The position numbers were made by a program, and so were the translations under genes. The notes under the pieces are model-generated. The model was not told the origin of the DNA and did no database searches. It worked only from the letters and a program-made list of their open reading frames with translations. 37,953 nt of DNA. Source: Lachnospiraceae bacterium. Its GTDB lineage: Bacteria > Bacillota > Clostridia > Lachnospirales > Lachnospiraceae. Every line of letters starts with the position of its first letter. Within the stretch, counting starts at the first letter, position 1. The DNA is taken from positions 1 to 37,953 of the forward strand of contig JAAVBZ010000008.1 of NCBI GenBank assembly GCA_014803415.1, in the 5' to 3' direction. Positions 23,678 through 32,549 of this stretch are shown in pieces.

Positions 23678-25093
23678 ATGAAAATGAAAAAAGTTATTGC
23701 GGTTTTGGCAGTCATGGCTATGACAATGTCATTACTGGCCGGATGCGGCGGATCAGGCAATACAGAGCAGGCATCGTCAGCAGATTCTTCTGCTGAAGAA
23801 GCAGCACCGGCAGCTGAAGAGGCGCCGGCAGCAGAGAATGCTTCTGAGGAAGCAGCACCGGTAGAGGAACAGGTACTGCGAGTAGCGGCTTTTGAAGGCG
23901 GTTATGGAGCAGAGATGTGGTCGGAAGTGGTAGCAGCTTTTGAAGCATCTCATCCCGGAGTTACAGTAGAGCTTACTATTGATAAGAAGCTGGAAGATGT
24001 GATCAGTCCCGCCATGAAGGCTGGAGATTATCCGGATGTAGTTCATCTTGCAACTGGTCGTGAAGCAGCTCTTACAGAAACACTGACTAAGGAAAAGGCT
24101 TTGCTTCCCCTGACAGATGTGATGGAAATGACAGTTCCCGGCGAAGATGTAAAGGTTAAGGATAAGATCGTACCCGGTTTCCTGGATACACTTGCAACCA
24201 ATCCTTACGGAGACGGCGTTACATATTACGCACCTATGTTCTACAGTCCCTGCGGTCTGTTCTACAATGCAGGACTTTTTACGGAAAAAGGTTGGGATGT
24301 GCCCACAACATGGGACGAAATGTGGGAGCTTGGTGATAAGGCGGCAGCAGAAGGTATTGCATTATTCACCTATCCGACTACAGGATATTTCGATGCTTTT
24401 ACTTATGCAGTACTATCTTCCGCAGGCGGATCAGATTTCTTTAACAGCTGCATGACTTATGAAGACGGTGTTTGGGAAAGCGATAATGCAACCAAGGTAT
24501 TTGATCTGATCGGTAAGCTGGCAGATTATACAGAAGGCACCACAGTTGCCAATGCAAACAATGATAACTTTACCAAAAATCAGCAGTTAATTCTGGATAA
24601 CAAAGCAATCTTCTGTCCTAACGGTACATGGCTGCCCGGAGAAATGGCAGATGCGCCGAGAGCTGACGGATTTGAATGGGGATTCATGGCCATTCCTGCA
24701 GTGAATGCAGGCGGAGCAGGCTGTTCCTTCTGCTGGTTTGAACAGATGTGGATCCCGGCACAGGCACAGAATCAGGATATGGCAAAGGAATTTGTAGCGT
24801 ATATGTACAGTGATGAAGCAGCAAAGATTTTTGCTAAATCAGCAGCAATCCAGCCTATTACCGGTGTCAGTGATTATCTGGAAGGTGACAACAAGCTGTT
24901 CTATAGTATCTATGATAACGGTGCAAGCGCAGTAATGGGCGGCTTTGCAGCTACAGCTCCGGTAGAAGGAGTGAACATGGCAGATACACTGTTTGGAACA
25001 GTCAACAGTATCGTAAGCGGTGACAAGACAGTAGAGCAGTGGCAGGCAGCAGTGGAAGAAGTAAGTGATAAACTGCGTGCAGCAATGGAATAA
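23678..25093 (+). CDS. Sugar ABC transporter substrate-binding lipoprotein
   Basis: 471 aa with AAAGGAGG before the ATG. A lipoprotein signal ends in LLAGC with the lipidated Cys23, followed by a 35-residue Ala/Glu/Pro linker. The mature part reads as a family 1 (CUT1) binding protein (WSEVVAAFEASHPGV, YYAPMFYSPCGLFYNAGLF, GWDVPTTWDEMWEL). Its partners are the two permeases downstream, and the phosphorylase plus NahK in the same direction point to galacto-N-biose or lacto-N-biose as ligand. The terminator after it would keep binding protein in excess of the membrane subunits. Confidence 0.9.
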   Translation: MKMKKVIAVLAVMAMTMSLLAGCGGSGNTEQASSADSSAEEAAPAAEEAPAAENASEEAAPVEEQVLRVAAFEGGYGAEMWSEVVAAFEASHPGVTVELTIDKKLEDVISPAMKAGDYPDVVHLATGREAALTETLTKEKALLPLTDVMEMTVPGEDVKVKDKIVPGFLDTLATNPYGDGVTYYAPMFYSPCGLFYNAGLFTEKGWDVPTTWDEMWELGDKAAAEGIALFTYPTTGYFDAFTYAVLSSAGGSDFFNSCMTYEDGVWESDNATKVFDLIGKLADYTEGTTVANANNDNFTKNQQLILDNKAIFCPNGTWLPGEMADAPRADGFEWGFMAIPAVNAGGAGCSFCWFEQMWIPAQAQNQDMAKEFVAYMYSDEAAKIFAKSAAIQPITGVSDYLEGDNKLFYSIYDNGASAVMGGFAATAPVEGVNMADTLFGTVNSIVSGDKTVEQWQAAVEEVSDKLRAAME

Positions 25094-25116
25094 TAGTTTA
25101 GATTAGAATAGTGCAG

Positions 25117-25157
25117 GGGTGTTTCGGGGCTTGCAGCTTTTGAAACACCCTTTTTTT
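25117..25157 (+). terminator. Partial terminator between binding protein and permease genes
   Basis: GGGTGTTTC (25117-25125) pairs perfectly with GAAACACCC (25142-25150), followed by seven T. It ends 21 bases before the permease start. This is usual where binding protein is made in excess and some transcripts read through. Confidence 0.8.
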
Positions 25158-25178
25158 AAAGGGAACGGAGGTATAGCC

Positions 25179-26072
25179 GTGAAAAAAAGTAAAGCAAGAA
25201 GTGTTTTTATCGGAGTATGCGTGGCACCGGCAGTTATTTTATTCATTATTTTTATGCTGATTCCCACCCTTAATGTATTCAAAATGTCTCTTTATAAGTG
25301 GGGAGGGTATTCTAATACCAAGGAATTTGTAGGACTGAACAATTTCAAGATATTGGCAGGGGATGAAAATTTCTTCCGGTCTTTTCAGAATACCATACTT
25401 CTGATTGTGTGTGTAACGATCGTGACTATGGCGCTTTCACTGATCTTTGCAGCAATTCTTTCAAGAGAAAATGTGAAGGGACAGAATTTCTTCCGAATCG
25501 TATTTTATATTCCCAATATATTGTCGGTGGTAGTTATTTCGGCTATATTTTCGGCTATTTACGATCCGACCAACGGTCTTTTAAACAGCATTATCGGTAT
25601 TTTCAGAAGGGGCGATGAGACGCCGATCCTATGGCTGGGCGATCAGAAGATCGTTATTTACAGTCTGGTGATCGCTATGATATGGCAGGCCATCGGCTAT
25701 TATATGGTCATGTATATGGCAAGTATGGCCAGCGTTTCCGAAAGTCTCTATGAATCCGCAAAATTGGAGGGAGCAGGGAGGATAGAGCAGTTCTTTTCCA
25801 TTACGCTGCCTCTGATCTGGACCAATGTAAGAACGACTTTGACATTTTTCGTGATCAGTTCCATTAATTTGAGCTTTCTGTTTGTAAAGGCATTGACAAG
25901 CGGAGGGCCGGATGGAGCTACGGAAGTGTTCCTTAGCTATATGTATAAGCAGGCTTATACGAATTCTTCTTATGGATACGGTATGGCAATAGGCGTTGTA
26001 GTATTTTTGTTCTCCTTTGGCTTATCGGCAATCGTTAATCTTGTTACCAAAAGAGAGCCAGTGGAGTTTTAA
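25179..26072 (+). CDS. Sugar ABC transporter permease 1 (MalF-like)
   Basis: 297 aa from the GTG at 25179, with GGAGG 7 bases upstream; frames running upstream cross the terminator. Six membrane helices are expected. The coupling EAA loop reads YESAKLEGAGRIEQFFSITLPLIW. FYIPNILSVVVISAIF and the N-terminal VAPAVILFIIFMLIPTLNVFKMSLYKW are standard CUT1 features. It pairs with the next permease. The energising ATPase is not in the window. Confidence 0.92.
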   Translation: MKKSKARSVFIGVCVAPAVILFIIFMLIPTLNVFKMSLYKWGGYSNTKEFVGLNNFKILAGDENFFRSFQNTILLIVCVTIVTMALSLIFAAILSRENVKGQNFFRIVFYIPNILSVVVISAIFSAIYDPTNGLLNSIIGIFRRGDETPILWLGDQKIVIYSLVIAMIWQAIGYYMVMYMASMASVSESLYESAKLEGAGRIEQFFSITLPLIWTNVRTTLTFFVISSINLSFLFVKALTSGGPDGATEVFLSYMYKQAYTNSSYGYGMAIGVVVFLFSFGLSAIVNLVTKREPVEF

Positions 26073-26084
26073 GGAGGGGAGCAT

Positions 26085-26966
26085 ATGAAAAGAGAAAAAG
26101 GACTGAGCCTTAATATATTGTATAGATTTTTTATTTATGCTGCGCTTCTGATATTGGCCGTCAGCATCATAGTGCCGGTAGGCTGGGTATTTTTGGCATC
26201 CATCAAGGAAAATTCAGAATTCTACGGCAATCCATGGACTATGCCCAAGGGAGTTTATTTCCAGAACTTTATTGATGCTTTTGAAAAGGCGAGGATGGGA
26301 GATTACTTTTTAAATTCCATTATGGTAACGGCATTGGCGCTTATTATGCTGCTGTTAGTAGCTTTGCCTGCAGCTTATGTGCTTGCCAGATACCATTTCC
26401 GGGGAAGTAAACTGATCAATATCATGTTCATGGGCGGATTGTTCATCAATGTGAATTACATTGTAGTTCCTATATTCCTGATGTTTGTGGATGCAGATAA
26501 ATTCTTGAAAAACCTGGGCGGCAGCGGATTTTTCCTGAATAATTTATTTGTTGTGGCGCTTGTATATGCGGCTACAGCGCTGCCTTTTACGATTTATCTT
26601 CTGTCCGGCTTTTTCGTAAGTATACCGAAGGATTATGAAGAAGCTGCGTTTATGGATGGAAGCGGATACTTCAGAACAATGGTCCAGATCATGATGCCGA
26701 TGGCTACGCCCAGTATCATAACAGTTATCTTGTTTAACTTTTTATCATTCTGGAATGAATATATTATTTCCATGACTCTGCTTACCAAGGATGAAAAAAC
26801 ATTGCCTGTGGGGCTGATGCAGTTGATGCAGGCGCAGAAAGCGGCAGCTAATTACGGTCAGCTTTATGCAGGACTCGTGATCGTTATGCTTCCTACGTTG
26901 ATTTTATATATCCTGTTACAGAAAAAGCTGACACAGGGAATGAGCCTTGGCGGATTGAAAGGTTAG
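26085..26966 (+). CDS. Sugar ABC transporter permease 2 (MalG-like)
   Basis: 293 aa; AAGGAGGGG precedes the ATG at 26085, 12 bases after the first permease stop. Six helices, with the EAA loop DYEEAAFMDGSGYFRTMVQIMMPMATPSIIT. SFWNEYIISMTLL and the C-terminal LQKKLTQGMSLGGLKG are the expected MalG-type ending. Together with the binding protein it forms a CUT1 importer for the Gal-HexNAc disaccharide processed by the downstream enzymes. Confidence 0.93.
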   Translation: MKREKGLSLNILYRFFIYAALLILAVSIIVPVGWVFLASIKENSEFYGNPWTMPKGVYFQNFIDAFEKARMGDYFLNSIMVTALALIMLLLVALPAAYVLARYHFRGSKLINIMFMGGLFINVNYIVVPIFLMFVDADKFLKNLGGSGFFLNNLFVVALVYAATALPFTIYLLSGFFVSIPKDYEEAAFMDGSGYFRTMVQIMMPMATPSIITVILFNFLSFWNEYIISMTLLTKDEKTLPVGLMQLMQAQKAAANYGQLYAGLVIVMLPTLILYILLQKKLTQGMSLGGLKG

Positions 26967-26978
26967 GAGGGGTAAGAT

Positions 26979-27143
26979 ATGAAATGGGTGATTCGATTAT
27001 TATATCTGGCAGTCTTCATTGTGAGCATGGTACTTATTACTGTGGGACAGCGTAATGTGGGGCCCCGGGGACTTTTGATCATGTTGGCAGGACTAACAGG
27101 AATATTGGCGCTTCTTTATCTTTACAACAAAAAGTTTCAGTAG
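26979..27143 (+). CDS. 54-aa two-helix membrane protein in the sugar operon
   Basis: A short gene with AGGAGGGG 8 bases before the ATG at 26979 and a TAG at 27141-27143, packed 12 bases after the permease and 33 bases before the phosphorylase ATG. Two hydrophobic helices (about 5-22 and 31-49) flank a GQRNVGPRG loop, and the protein ends in YLYNKKFQ. I recall short unnamed proteins of this type (possibly DUF6903) near sugar ABC operons in Firmicutes, but the name is from memory. It may be a small transporter accessory subunit. Strong ribosome site and spacing make it a real gene. Confidence 0.75.
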   Translation: MKWVIRLLYLAVFIVSMVLITVGQRNVGPRGLLIMLAGLTGILALLYLYNKKFQ

Positions 27144-27176
27144 CGGCCAATAGCAGATTTGGGAGGTAATAGCAGA

Positions 27177-29348
27177 ATGGATTTGGAAAAAACAGGGAGG
27201 CTGACATTGCCCACAGATGTGGATATGGTGGATGAAACGATACGTCTATCAAAGCTGCTTGGGGCAGATGCACTGAGGGATTGTGACGGAACGAATATGC
27301 CTGAGGAACTGCTGACACAGGATGCTAAAATATACGCCACTTACTATACTACCAGGAAAGACAATGAATGGGCCATGACAAATCCTGAAGAGGTCCAGCA
27401 GGAATATCTGATCAGCGACCGTGTTACGGCAAAAGGAAGCAGCCTTAGAATAGAGCTTATGAAAGGCTTCCATACAGAGCAGCTGAAAGTCAATACGATT
27501 GATGATCCTAAGCGCTGGTGGGAAGTAATGGACAGGACCACGGGAGATGTGGTTTCGGCAGAAAATTGGGAATATGAGGAAAGCACAGGAGAAGTGGTGA
27601 TCCAGACCATACCGTATCATCAGTATACCGTGAGTTTTCTGGCCTTTTTAATATGGGACCCTGTTCATATGTATAATTTTATTACAAATGACTGGAAGGA
27701 GGCCCCTCATCAGCTGACTTTTGATGTAAGGCAGCCGAAGACACAGAAGTATGTGAAGGAGAAGCTTAAAAAATGGTGTGAAGAGAATCCCCAAGTGGAT
27801 GTAGTGCGCTTCACTACGTTTTTCCATCAGTTTACGCTGACCTTTGATGACCGGAAAAGAGAGAAATATGTGGAATGGTTCGGCTACAGCGCCAGTGTCA
27901 GTCCCTATATACTGGAACAGTTTGAAAAATGGGCGGGTTATGCTTTCAGGCCGGAATTTATCGTGGATCAGGGGTATCACAATTCTATTTTTCGGGTTCC
28001 ATCAAAGGAATTTAAGGATTTTATTGAATTTCAGCAGATAGAAGTAAGTAAGCTGGCAAAGGAACTGGTAGATATTGTACACAGTTATGGCAAGGAAGCC
28101 ATGATGTTCCTTGGAGATCACTGGATCGGTACGGAGCCCTTCGGCAAATATTTCGCAGATATCGGCCTGGATGCGGTAGTGGGTTCTGTAGGCGATGGCG
28201 TGACTATGCGCATGATCTCGGATATCAAGGGAGTTAACTATACAGAAGGCAGGCTCTTGCCTTACTTCTTTCCGGATGTGTTTACAGAAGGAGGCGATCC
28301 CATAGGAGAGGCACAGGACAACTGGCTGAAAGCAAGGCGCGCCATTTTGCGCTCTCCTCTTGACAGGATAGGGTATGGCGGTTACTTGAAACTGGCGTTG
28401 GAATGGCCGGGGTTTATAGAACAGGTACAAAAGGTAGTAGGCGAGTTTCGGCAGATACATGAAAATATGCAGGGGACCAGGGCCTATACAGCGCCCTTCA
28501 AAGTTGGAATATTGAACTGCTGGGGCAATTTAAGAAGATGGATGGCCAATCAGGTGCATCATGCGATCTGGCATCGGGAGATCTATTCCTATGTGGGTGT
28601 GATCGAATGCTTAAGCGGAATGCCCATTGATGTGGAGTTTTTTACATTTGATGAATTGAAGAGCGGTATAGATCCGGAGATCAGAGTCATCATCAATGCA
28701 GGAGATGCCTATACTTCGTGGAGCGGTGCACAAAACTGGATGGATGAAGAAGTGGTATGTGCGATACGTAAGTTTGTGGATAACGGCGGCGGATTCATCG
28801 GCGTGGGCGAACCAAGCGCCTGTCAGTATCAGGGCCGGTTCTTCCAGCTCAGCGATGTACTGGGAGTGGACAGAGAACTTGGATTCTCGCTAAGTACAGA
28901 TAAATATAATGAAATGAACAGCGATCATTTTATATTGGAGGATATTGAAGAAGAGGTTGATTTCGGAGAAGGAAAAAGCCGCATTTATGCGCAGGGGGAA
29001 AATTATCAGATCCTGAATATGGATGGGAAATACAGCCGCCTGGTAGTAAATGAGTATGGAGAAGGAAGAAGCGTATATTTTACCGGACTTCCTTATTCTC
29101 CGCAGAATTGCCGTATTCTTCTTCGAGCCATTTATTATGCTGCCCATCGGGAAGATGAAATGAAGAAATTTTATGTTTCCCATGTAGACACAGAGCTTGC
29201 TGTATTCGAGGAAAAGAAGAAGATTGCAGTGATCAATAATTCCAGAATGAAACGACAGACCGATCTTTATATCGAGGGAGAACTGAAATATCATCTGGAA
29301 CTTGAACCCATGGAAATGCGCTGGGTGGATTATGAGGAGAGTGTATGA
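27177..29348 (+). CDS. lnpA: 1,3-beta-galactosyl-N-acetylhexosamine phosphorylase (GH112)
   Basis: 723 aa, the standard GH112 length; GGAGG at 27162-27166 serves the ATG at 27177. The enzyme splits galacto-N-biose or lacto-N-biose with phosphate into Gal-1-phosphate and GalNAc or GlcNAc, in the cytoplasm. The TIM-barrel part carries FTTFFHQFTLTFDDR, EFIVDQGYHNS and FLGDHWIGTEPF; Asp314 in DHW matches the position of the general acid I recall for the Bifidobacterium longum enzyme (Asp313). A later domain has INAGDAYTSWSGAQ and GGGFIGVGEPSACQ, the beta/alpha trimer-like fold. GH112 also includes galactosyl-rhamnose phosphorylases; the NahK gene, coupled by an ATGA overlap, favours HexNAc acceptors. 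GNB versus LNB preference cannot be read from sequence. Confidence 0.92.
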   Translation: MDLEKTGRLTLPTDVDMVDETIRLSKLLGADALRDCDGTNMPEELLTQDAKIYATYYTTRKDNEWAMTNPEEVQQEYLISDRVTAKGSSLRIELMKGFHTEQLKVNTIDDPKRWWEVMDRTTGDVVSAENWEYEESTGEVVIQTIPYHQYTVSFLAFLIWDPVHMYNFITNDWKEAPHQLTFDVRQPKTQKYVKEKLKKWCEENPQVDVVRFTTFFHQFTLTFDDRKREKYVEWFGYSASVSPYILEQFEKWAGYAFRPEFIVDQGYHNSIFRVPSKEFKDFIEFQQIEVSKLAKELVDIVHSYGKEAMMFLGDHWIGTEPFGKYFADIGLDAVVGSVGDGVTMRMISDIKGVNYTEGRLLPYFFPDVFTEGGDPIGEAQDNWLKARRAILRSPLDRIGYGGYLKLALEWPGFIEQVQKVVGEFRQIHENMQGTRAYTAPFKVGILNCWGNLRRWMANQVHHAIWHREIYSYVGVIECLSGMPIDVEFFTFDELKSGIDPEIRVIINAGDAYTSWSGAQNWMDEEVVCAIRKFVDNGGGFIGVGEPSACQYQGRFFQLSDVLGVDRELGFSLSTDKYNEMNSDHFILEDIEEEVDFGEGKSRIYAQGENYQILNMDGKYSRLVVNEYGEGRSVYFTGLPYSPQNCRILLRAIYYAAHREDEMKKFYVSHVDTELAVFEEKKKIAVINNSRMKRQTDLYIEGELKYHLELEPMEMRWVDYEESV

Positions 29349-30463
29349 GCGGGATGTATGAAGACAGTATCAGGGTAGATACAGTAGCAGATGCTTTTGC
29401 CATAGAAGGTAAGCTGCTTTTTTGGGAGCCTTATGGAAACGGCCATATTAATGACACGTTCCTGCTTACTTATGAGCTGCCTTTGGGGGAAAAGAAACGT
29501 TATATTTTGCAGAGGCTGAATCTTGTTGTTTTTAAAAGACCGGACGAGCTCATGAAGAATGTGGTAAGTGTAACGGAATATTTGAGACAAATGATCATCA
29601 GACAAGGAGGGGATCCTGACAGGGAAACGCTTCGTGTAATAAAGACCCGCGAAGGCGGAAATTACTTTCAGGATAGGTGCGGAAACTGCTTCAGAGTTTT
29701 TTCCTTTATAGAAGACAGTATTTGTCTGCAGCAGGTGGAAAATAAAGATGATTTTTATGCCTGCGGTGCAGCTTTTGGGAATTTTCAGAGAATGCTGGCG
29801 GATTATCCTGTGGCAGATCTGTATGAAACAATTCCGGATTTCCATAATACCCCTTCCCGTTTTCGGGATTTCCAAAAAGCGGTGGAGGCGGATCTGTTGG
29901 GCCGGGCAGCGGCGGTACAAGCTGAAATTGACTTTGCGCTGGAAAGGGAAAAGGAAACTTCGGAATTGACAGATCTTATTAAAGAAGGAAAGCTGCCGCT
30001 TAGAGTGACCCACAACGATACGAAGCTGGATAATATTTTGTTTGATAAAGAGTCTAAAAAAGCACTCTGTATTATTGATCTGGATACAGTAATGCCGGGT
30101 TCCTCCCTCTATGACTTCGGTGATTCTATCAGATTCGGCGCCAGTACGGGAGCAGAAGATGAGAAGGATCTAAGTAAGGTAGAACTGGATCTGTCTTTGT
30201 TTGAAGCATTTACCCGGGGATACCTTGACGGGAGCGGGGGAAGCCTTACGCAAAAAGAAATAGAAATGCTGCCCATGGGCGCCAAGCTGATGACATACGA
30301 GTGCGGCATAAGGTTTCTTGCAGATTATCTGCAGGGAGATGTCTATTTCAAGATCCAGCGGGAAGACCATAACCTGGACAGGGCAAGGACGCAGTTCAAG
30401 CTGGTAGCAGAAATGGAAGAAAAATGGGCACAGATGAATGACATTGTAAGAAAATACAAATAA
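29345..30463 (+). CDS. nahK: N-acetylhexosamine 1-kinase
   Basis: 372 aa. The ATG overlaps the phosphorylase TGA (ATGA), behind GAGGAGAG. It belongs to the aminoglycoside phosphotransferase/choline kinase fold: an N-lobe with GNGHINDTF (nucleotide loop) and KKRYILQRLN, then the catalytic loop HNDTKLDN with Asp225, and the metal-binding IIDLDTVMPGS. It phosphorylates GlcNAc or GalNAc at C1, giving the HexNAc-1-P that feeds UDP-sugar or GlcNAc-6-P routes. Uridylyltransferase and epimerase partners (lnpC, lnpD in bifidobacteria) are not in this operon. Confidence 0.92.
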   Translation: MSGMYEDSIRVDTVADAFAIEGKLLFWEPYGNGHINDTFLLTYELPLGEKKRYILQRLNLVVFKRPDELMKNVVSVTEYLRQMIIRQGGDPDRETLRVIKTREGGNYFQDRCGNCFRVFSFIEDSICLQQVENKDDFYACGAAFGNFQRMLADYPVADLYETIPDFHNTPSRFRDFQKAVEADLLGRAAAVQAEIDFALEREKETSELTDLIKEGKLPLRVTHNDTKLDNILFDKESKKALCIIDLDTVMPGSSLYDFGDSIRFGASTGAEDEKDLSKVELDLSLFEAFTRGYLDGSGGSLTQKEIEMLPMGAKLMTYECGIRFLADYLQGDVYFKIQREDHNLDRARTQFKLVAEMEEKWAQMNDIVRKYK

Positions 30464-30474
30464 TTTAGCGCAGT

Positions 30475-30777
30475 TTATTTATGGATGCCTTTACAGGAAA
30501 TATACTTGATCCCGAGGAATGACTTAAGGCCAAAAGTAACAGTATCGTCATATTTCAGCTTAAAGGGAGGAAGCAGTACGAACCCCATTTCGGTTGTAAC
30601 GGAATAATAGCCTTTTTGGGTTTTGAAATGCTCCGCTTTTTTATCATCTATGAGATGAATATGAAGTTCCGTGATCTCAAAATCGGAGTTGTTGCTGGTG
30701 ATTTCTTCAACTACAATAGTTTTCTTTCCCTTTTTAAGCATATATTCCTGTAAAGGCTGTTCGTAAATGAATTTCAT
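30475..30777 (-). CDS. Unknown 100-aa protein after the lipoprotein pair
   Basis: 100 aa; AGGAGCG lies 8 bases before the ATG at 30777. Strand-rich with a Lys-heavy N-terminus (QEYMLKKGKKTIVVEEI), then EITELHIHLIDD and a C-terminal TVTFGLKSFLGIKYISCKGI. The ending and the N-terminal YMLKKGK segment recall HesB-like (CC/Se motif) small proteins, but the Cys pair of that group is missing here, so the match is weak. It starts 15 bases after the stop of the DUF5722-like gene, in the same direction. Its role is unknown. Confidence 0.65.
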   Translation of the reverse strand: MKFIYEQPLQEYMLKKGKKTIVVEEITSNNSDFEITELHIHLIDDKKAEHFKTQKGYYSVTTEMGFVLLPPFKLKYDDTVTFGLKSFLGIKYISCKGIHK

Positions 30778-30792
30778 ATAAGCGCTCCTTAG

Positions 30793-32535
30793 CTATTCCG
30801 CCCAGGCAAGGGCTTCCTCAAGGCTGTCTGCCCTGAGGATCTTCAGCATAAAATCAATATACTCATCAGATCTGTCAGTGTCAATATATTTGAATACATC
30901 CAAAATATATTTAGGCGTGTGATCCAATTCATAAATACCGAATGCAAGCCCCTGTTCGATTTCTGCCAGAGCATCTGTCTGGCGGTTCATGATAAATGCT
31001 TCTATGTAAGGATTCGCATCAATGATCAGATAGCAATAAGCAAATGCAGCCGCCTGAAGCTTTTCGCCGGAAGAAGAAGAAAAGCCCAGCTCTGTAACTG
31101 TAATGTTACGGACATTGCCGTTCCTGTCAAGATATTCGTCCTGCTTAAGAAAATCCGTCACGGTCTTTAAATTCATCAGAGTAAGCGTGGGGGCGTCCAT
31201 GGATTTATCATAAGTTTCCGTCCAGTAGTTTACCTTGGTCATAGGATCAGGGTAAGGATGGATAGCCAGTCCCCAATCATAGTTGCCTTTTTGACCTGCG
31301 GCCAGATTGATCGCTTCTATAAGATCTTTCCCATTAAAAAATTTATCGCTGCTCTTGCTGTCATTCCAGTCATGGTCGATACTGAAATAGACTTTTGCTT
31401 CGGAATAATTGCTTTTAGCGGCATTGTAAAAAATACGCAGTGCCTTTTCAAATTCTGCAGCATAAAAATCAATATCATTGGTATCCATGTAATTCCATAC
31501 TTTATGTTGGTTAATTTCATTAGCGACGATCCAGTTTGAGACAAGACCGCGATTGCCGCCGGAATAGCGTTCGGTCAGGAAAGAAGCAATTGCTTCCAAA
31601 TGGAGACAACCCTCTTCCTCGGCAGTGTTGAAAGCATAATAATAGGCCCCTCGTTTCTTTTTTGCGGACATGGGATGGATCATTTCCGGGTAATCTTCCG
31701 TCCAGTCATTTAATACAATAGCAGTAGTGATCATGCCGCTGTTTGAAAGATAAGAAAAAAGATAATCATAGCCGTTAATAACGGCACCGTTGAATTTGTA
31801 GGTCTTTCCCTTGAATCCATAATAAATTGTCGGGAAATTATTGTCGGTACTTTCCCCCATGATGAGAGAAACCGGAATGTTATAAATGGCATACTGCACA
31901 TTCAGATCTGTTAAAAACGGTGTTTCCAGCATCTCAGGATCCAGCAGCAGTCCTTTTTTTGATTTTGTTTCCGGATAGGGAGTGGTGTTGTCAGCGATCA
32001 TTTCCGGATTATTGATATAACTGCTCACAGAGAGAGGAACATATTCCCCGTTTAGAAGAAGGGCAGGAACAAACTGGTAAAAGAGCTGGTTTCTCCGATA
32101 GGCCCACTTAAATACACAATTCGTTGATTTTTCTGCACTTGCAACTGGGATGCGCAAAAAGCTGTCGGAATCTTCATAGCTTTCATAAGGCTCGAATGCA
32201 AAAAGATAGATCAGGGAGTCATCACTCTTTGGAATATCCGGAAGGGTCAGAGTAAGTGACAGATTCTTCTTATCACTTTGTAAGGAACAGTCAGTTATCT
32301 GACCATAAGCAGTAAGCTGCTTCTTGGAGAGGACAACATTACCTTCCGTAAGCACCCTTTTCCTTTGTTCAACTGACTGTTTATTTTCATCATTTTTTGT
32401 GACAGTGGTTTCCTCGGAAGAAATCTGGGAAACAGCAGCATAATTTTTTTTGCAGCCACAAAAGTAAACAGGAAGGGTAAGAAGCAAAAATAGTGTAAAT
32501 ATCAAATAAACGGAATTTTTATTTCGGGTGCGCAA
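30793..32535 (-). CDS. Lipoprotein with glycosidase-like TIM barrel (DUF5722-like)
   Basis: 580 aa from a TTG at 32535, with AGGAGG 7 bases upstream. The signal ends in VYFCGC with lipid Cys28. A 150-residue beta-rich N-terminal part (LSLTLTLPDIP, FAFEPYESYEDS) precedes an (alpha/beta)8-type region from about 210. Two features match clan GH-A hydrolases: SNWIVANEINQHKVW, with an Asn-Glu as acid/base, and NITVTELGFSS, with a Glu in the nucleophile position. I believe the family is DUF5722, but this is from memory. The likely role is a cell-surface glycan hydrolase. It is 14 bases downstream of the BMP-type lipoprotein gene, in one operon. Confidence 0.75.
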   Translation of the reverse strand: MRTRNKNSVYLIFTLFLLLTLPVYFCGCKKNYAAVSQISSEETTVTKNDENKQSVEQRKRVLTEGNVVLSKKQLTAYGQITDCSLQSDKKNLSLTLTLPDIPKSDDSLIYLFAFEPYESYEDSDSFLRIPVASAEKSTNCVFKWAYRRNQLFYQFVPALLLNGEYVPLSVSSYINNPEMIADNTTPYPETKSKKGLLLDPEMLETPFLTDLNVQYAIYNIPVSLIMGESTDNNFPTIYYGFKGKTYKFNGAVINGYDYLFSYLSNSGMITTAIVLNDWTEDYPEMIHPMSAKKKRGAYYYAFNTAEEEGCLHLEAIASFLTERYSGGNRGLVSNWIVANEINQHKVWNYMDTNDIDFYAAEFEKALRIFYNAAKSNYSEAKVYFSIDHDWNDSKSSDKFFNGKDLIEAINLAAGQKGNYDWGLAIHPYPDPMTKVNYWTETYDKSMDAPTLTLMNLKTVTDFLKQDEYLDRNGNVRNITVTELGFSSSSGEKLQAAAFAYCYLIIDANPYIEAFIMNRQTDALAEIEQGLAFGIYELDHTPKYILDVFKYIDTDRSDEYIDFMLKILRADSLEEALAWAE

Positions 32536-32549
32536 AGCTGGTCCTCCTG

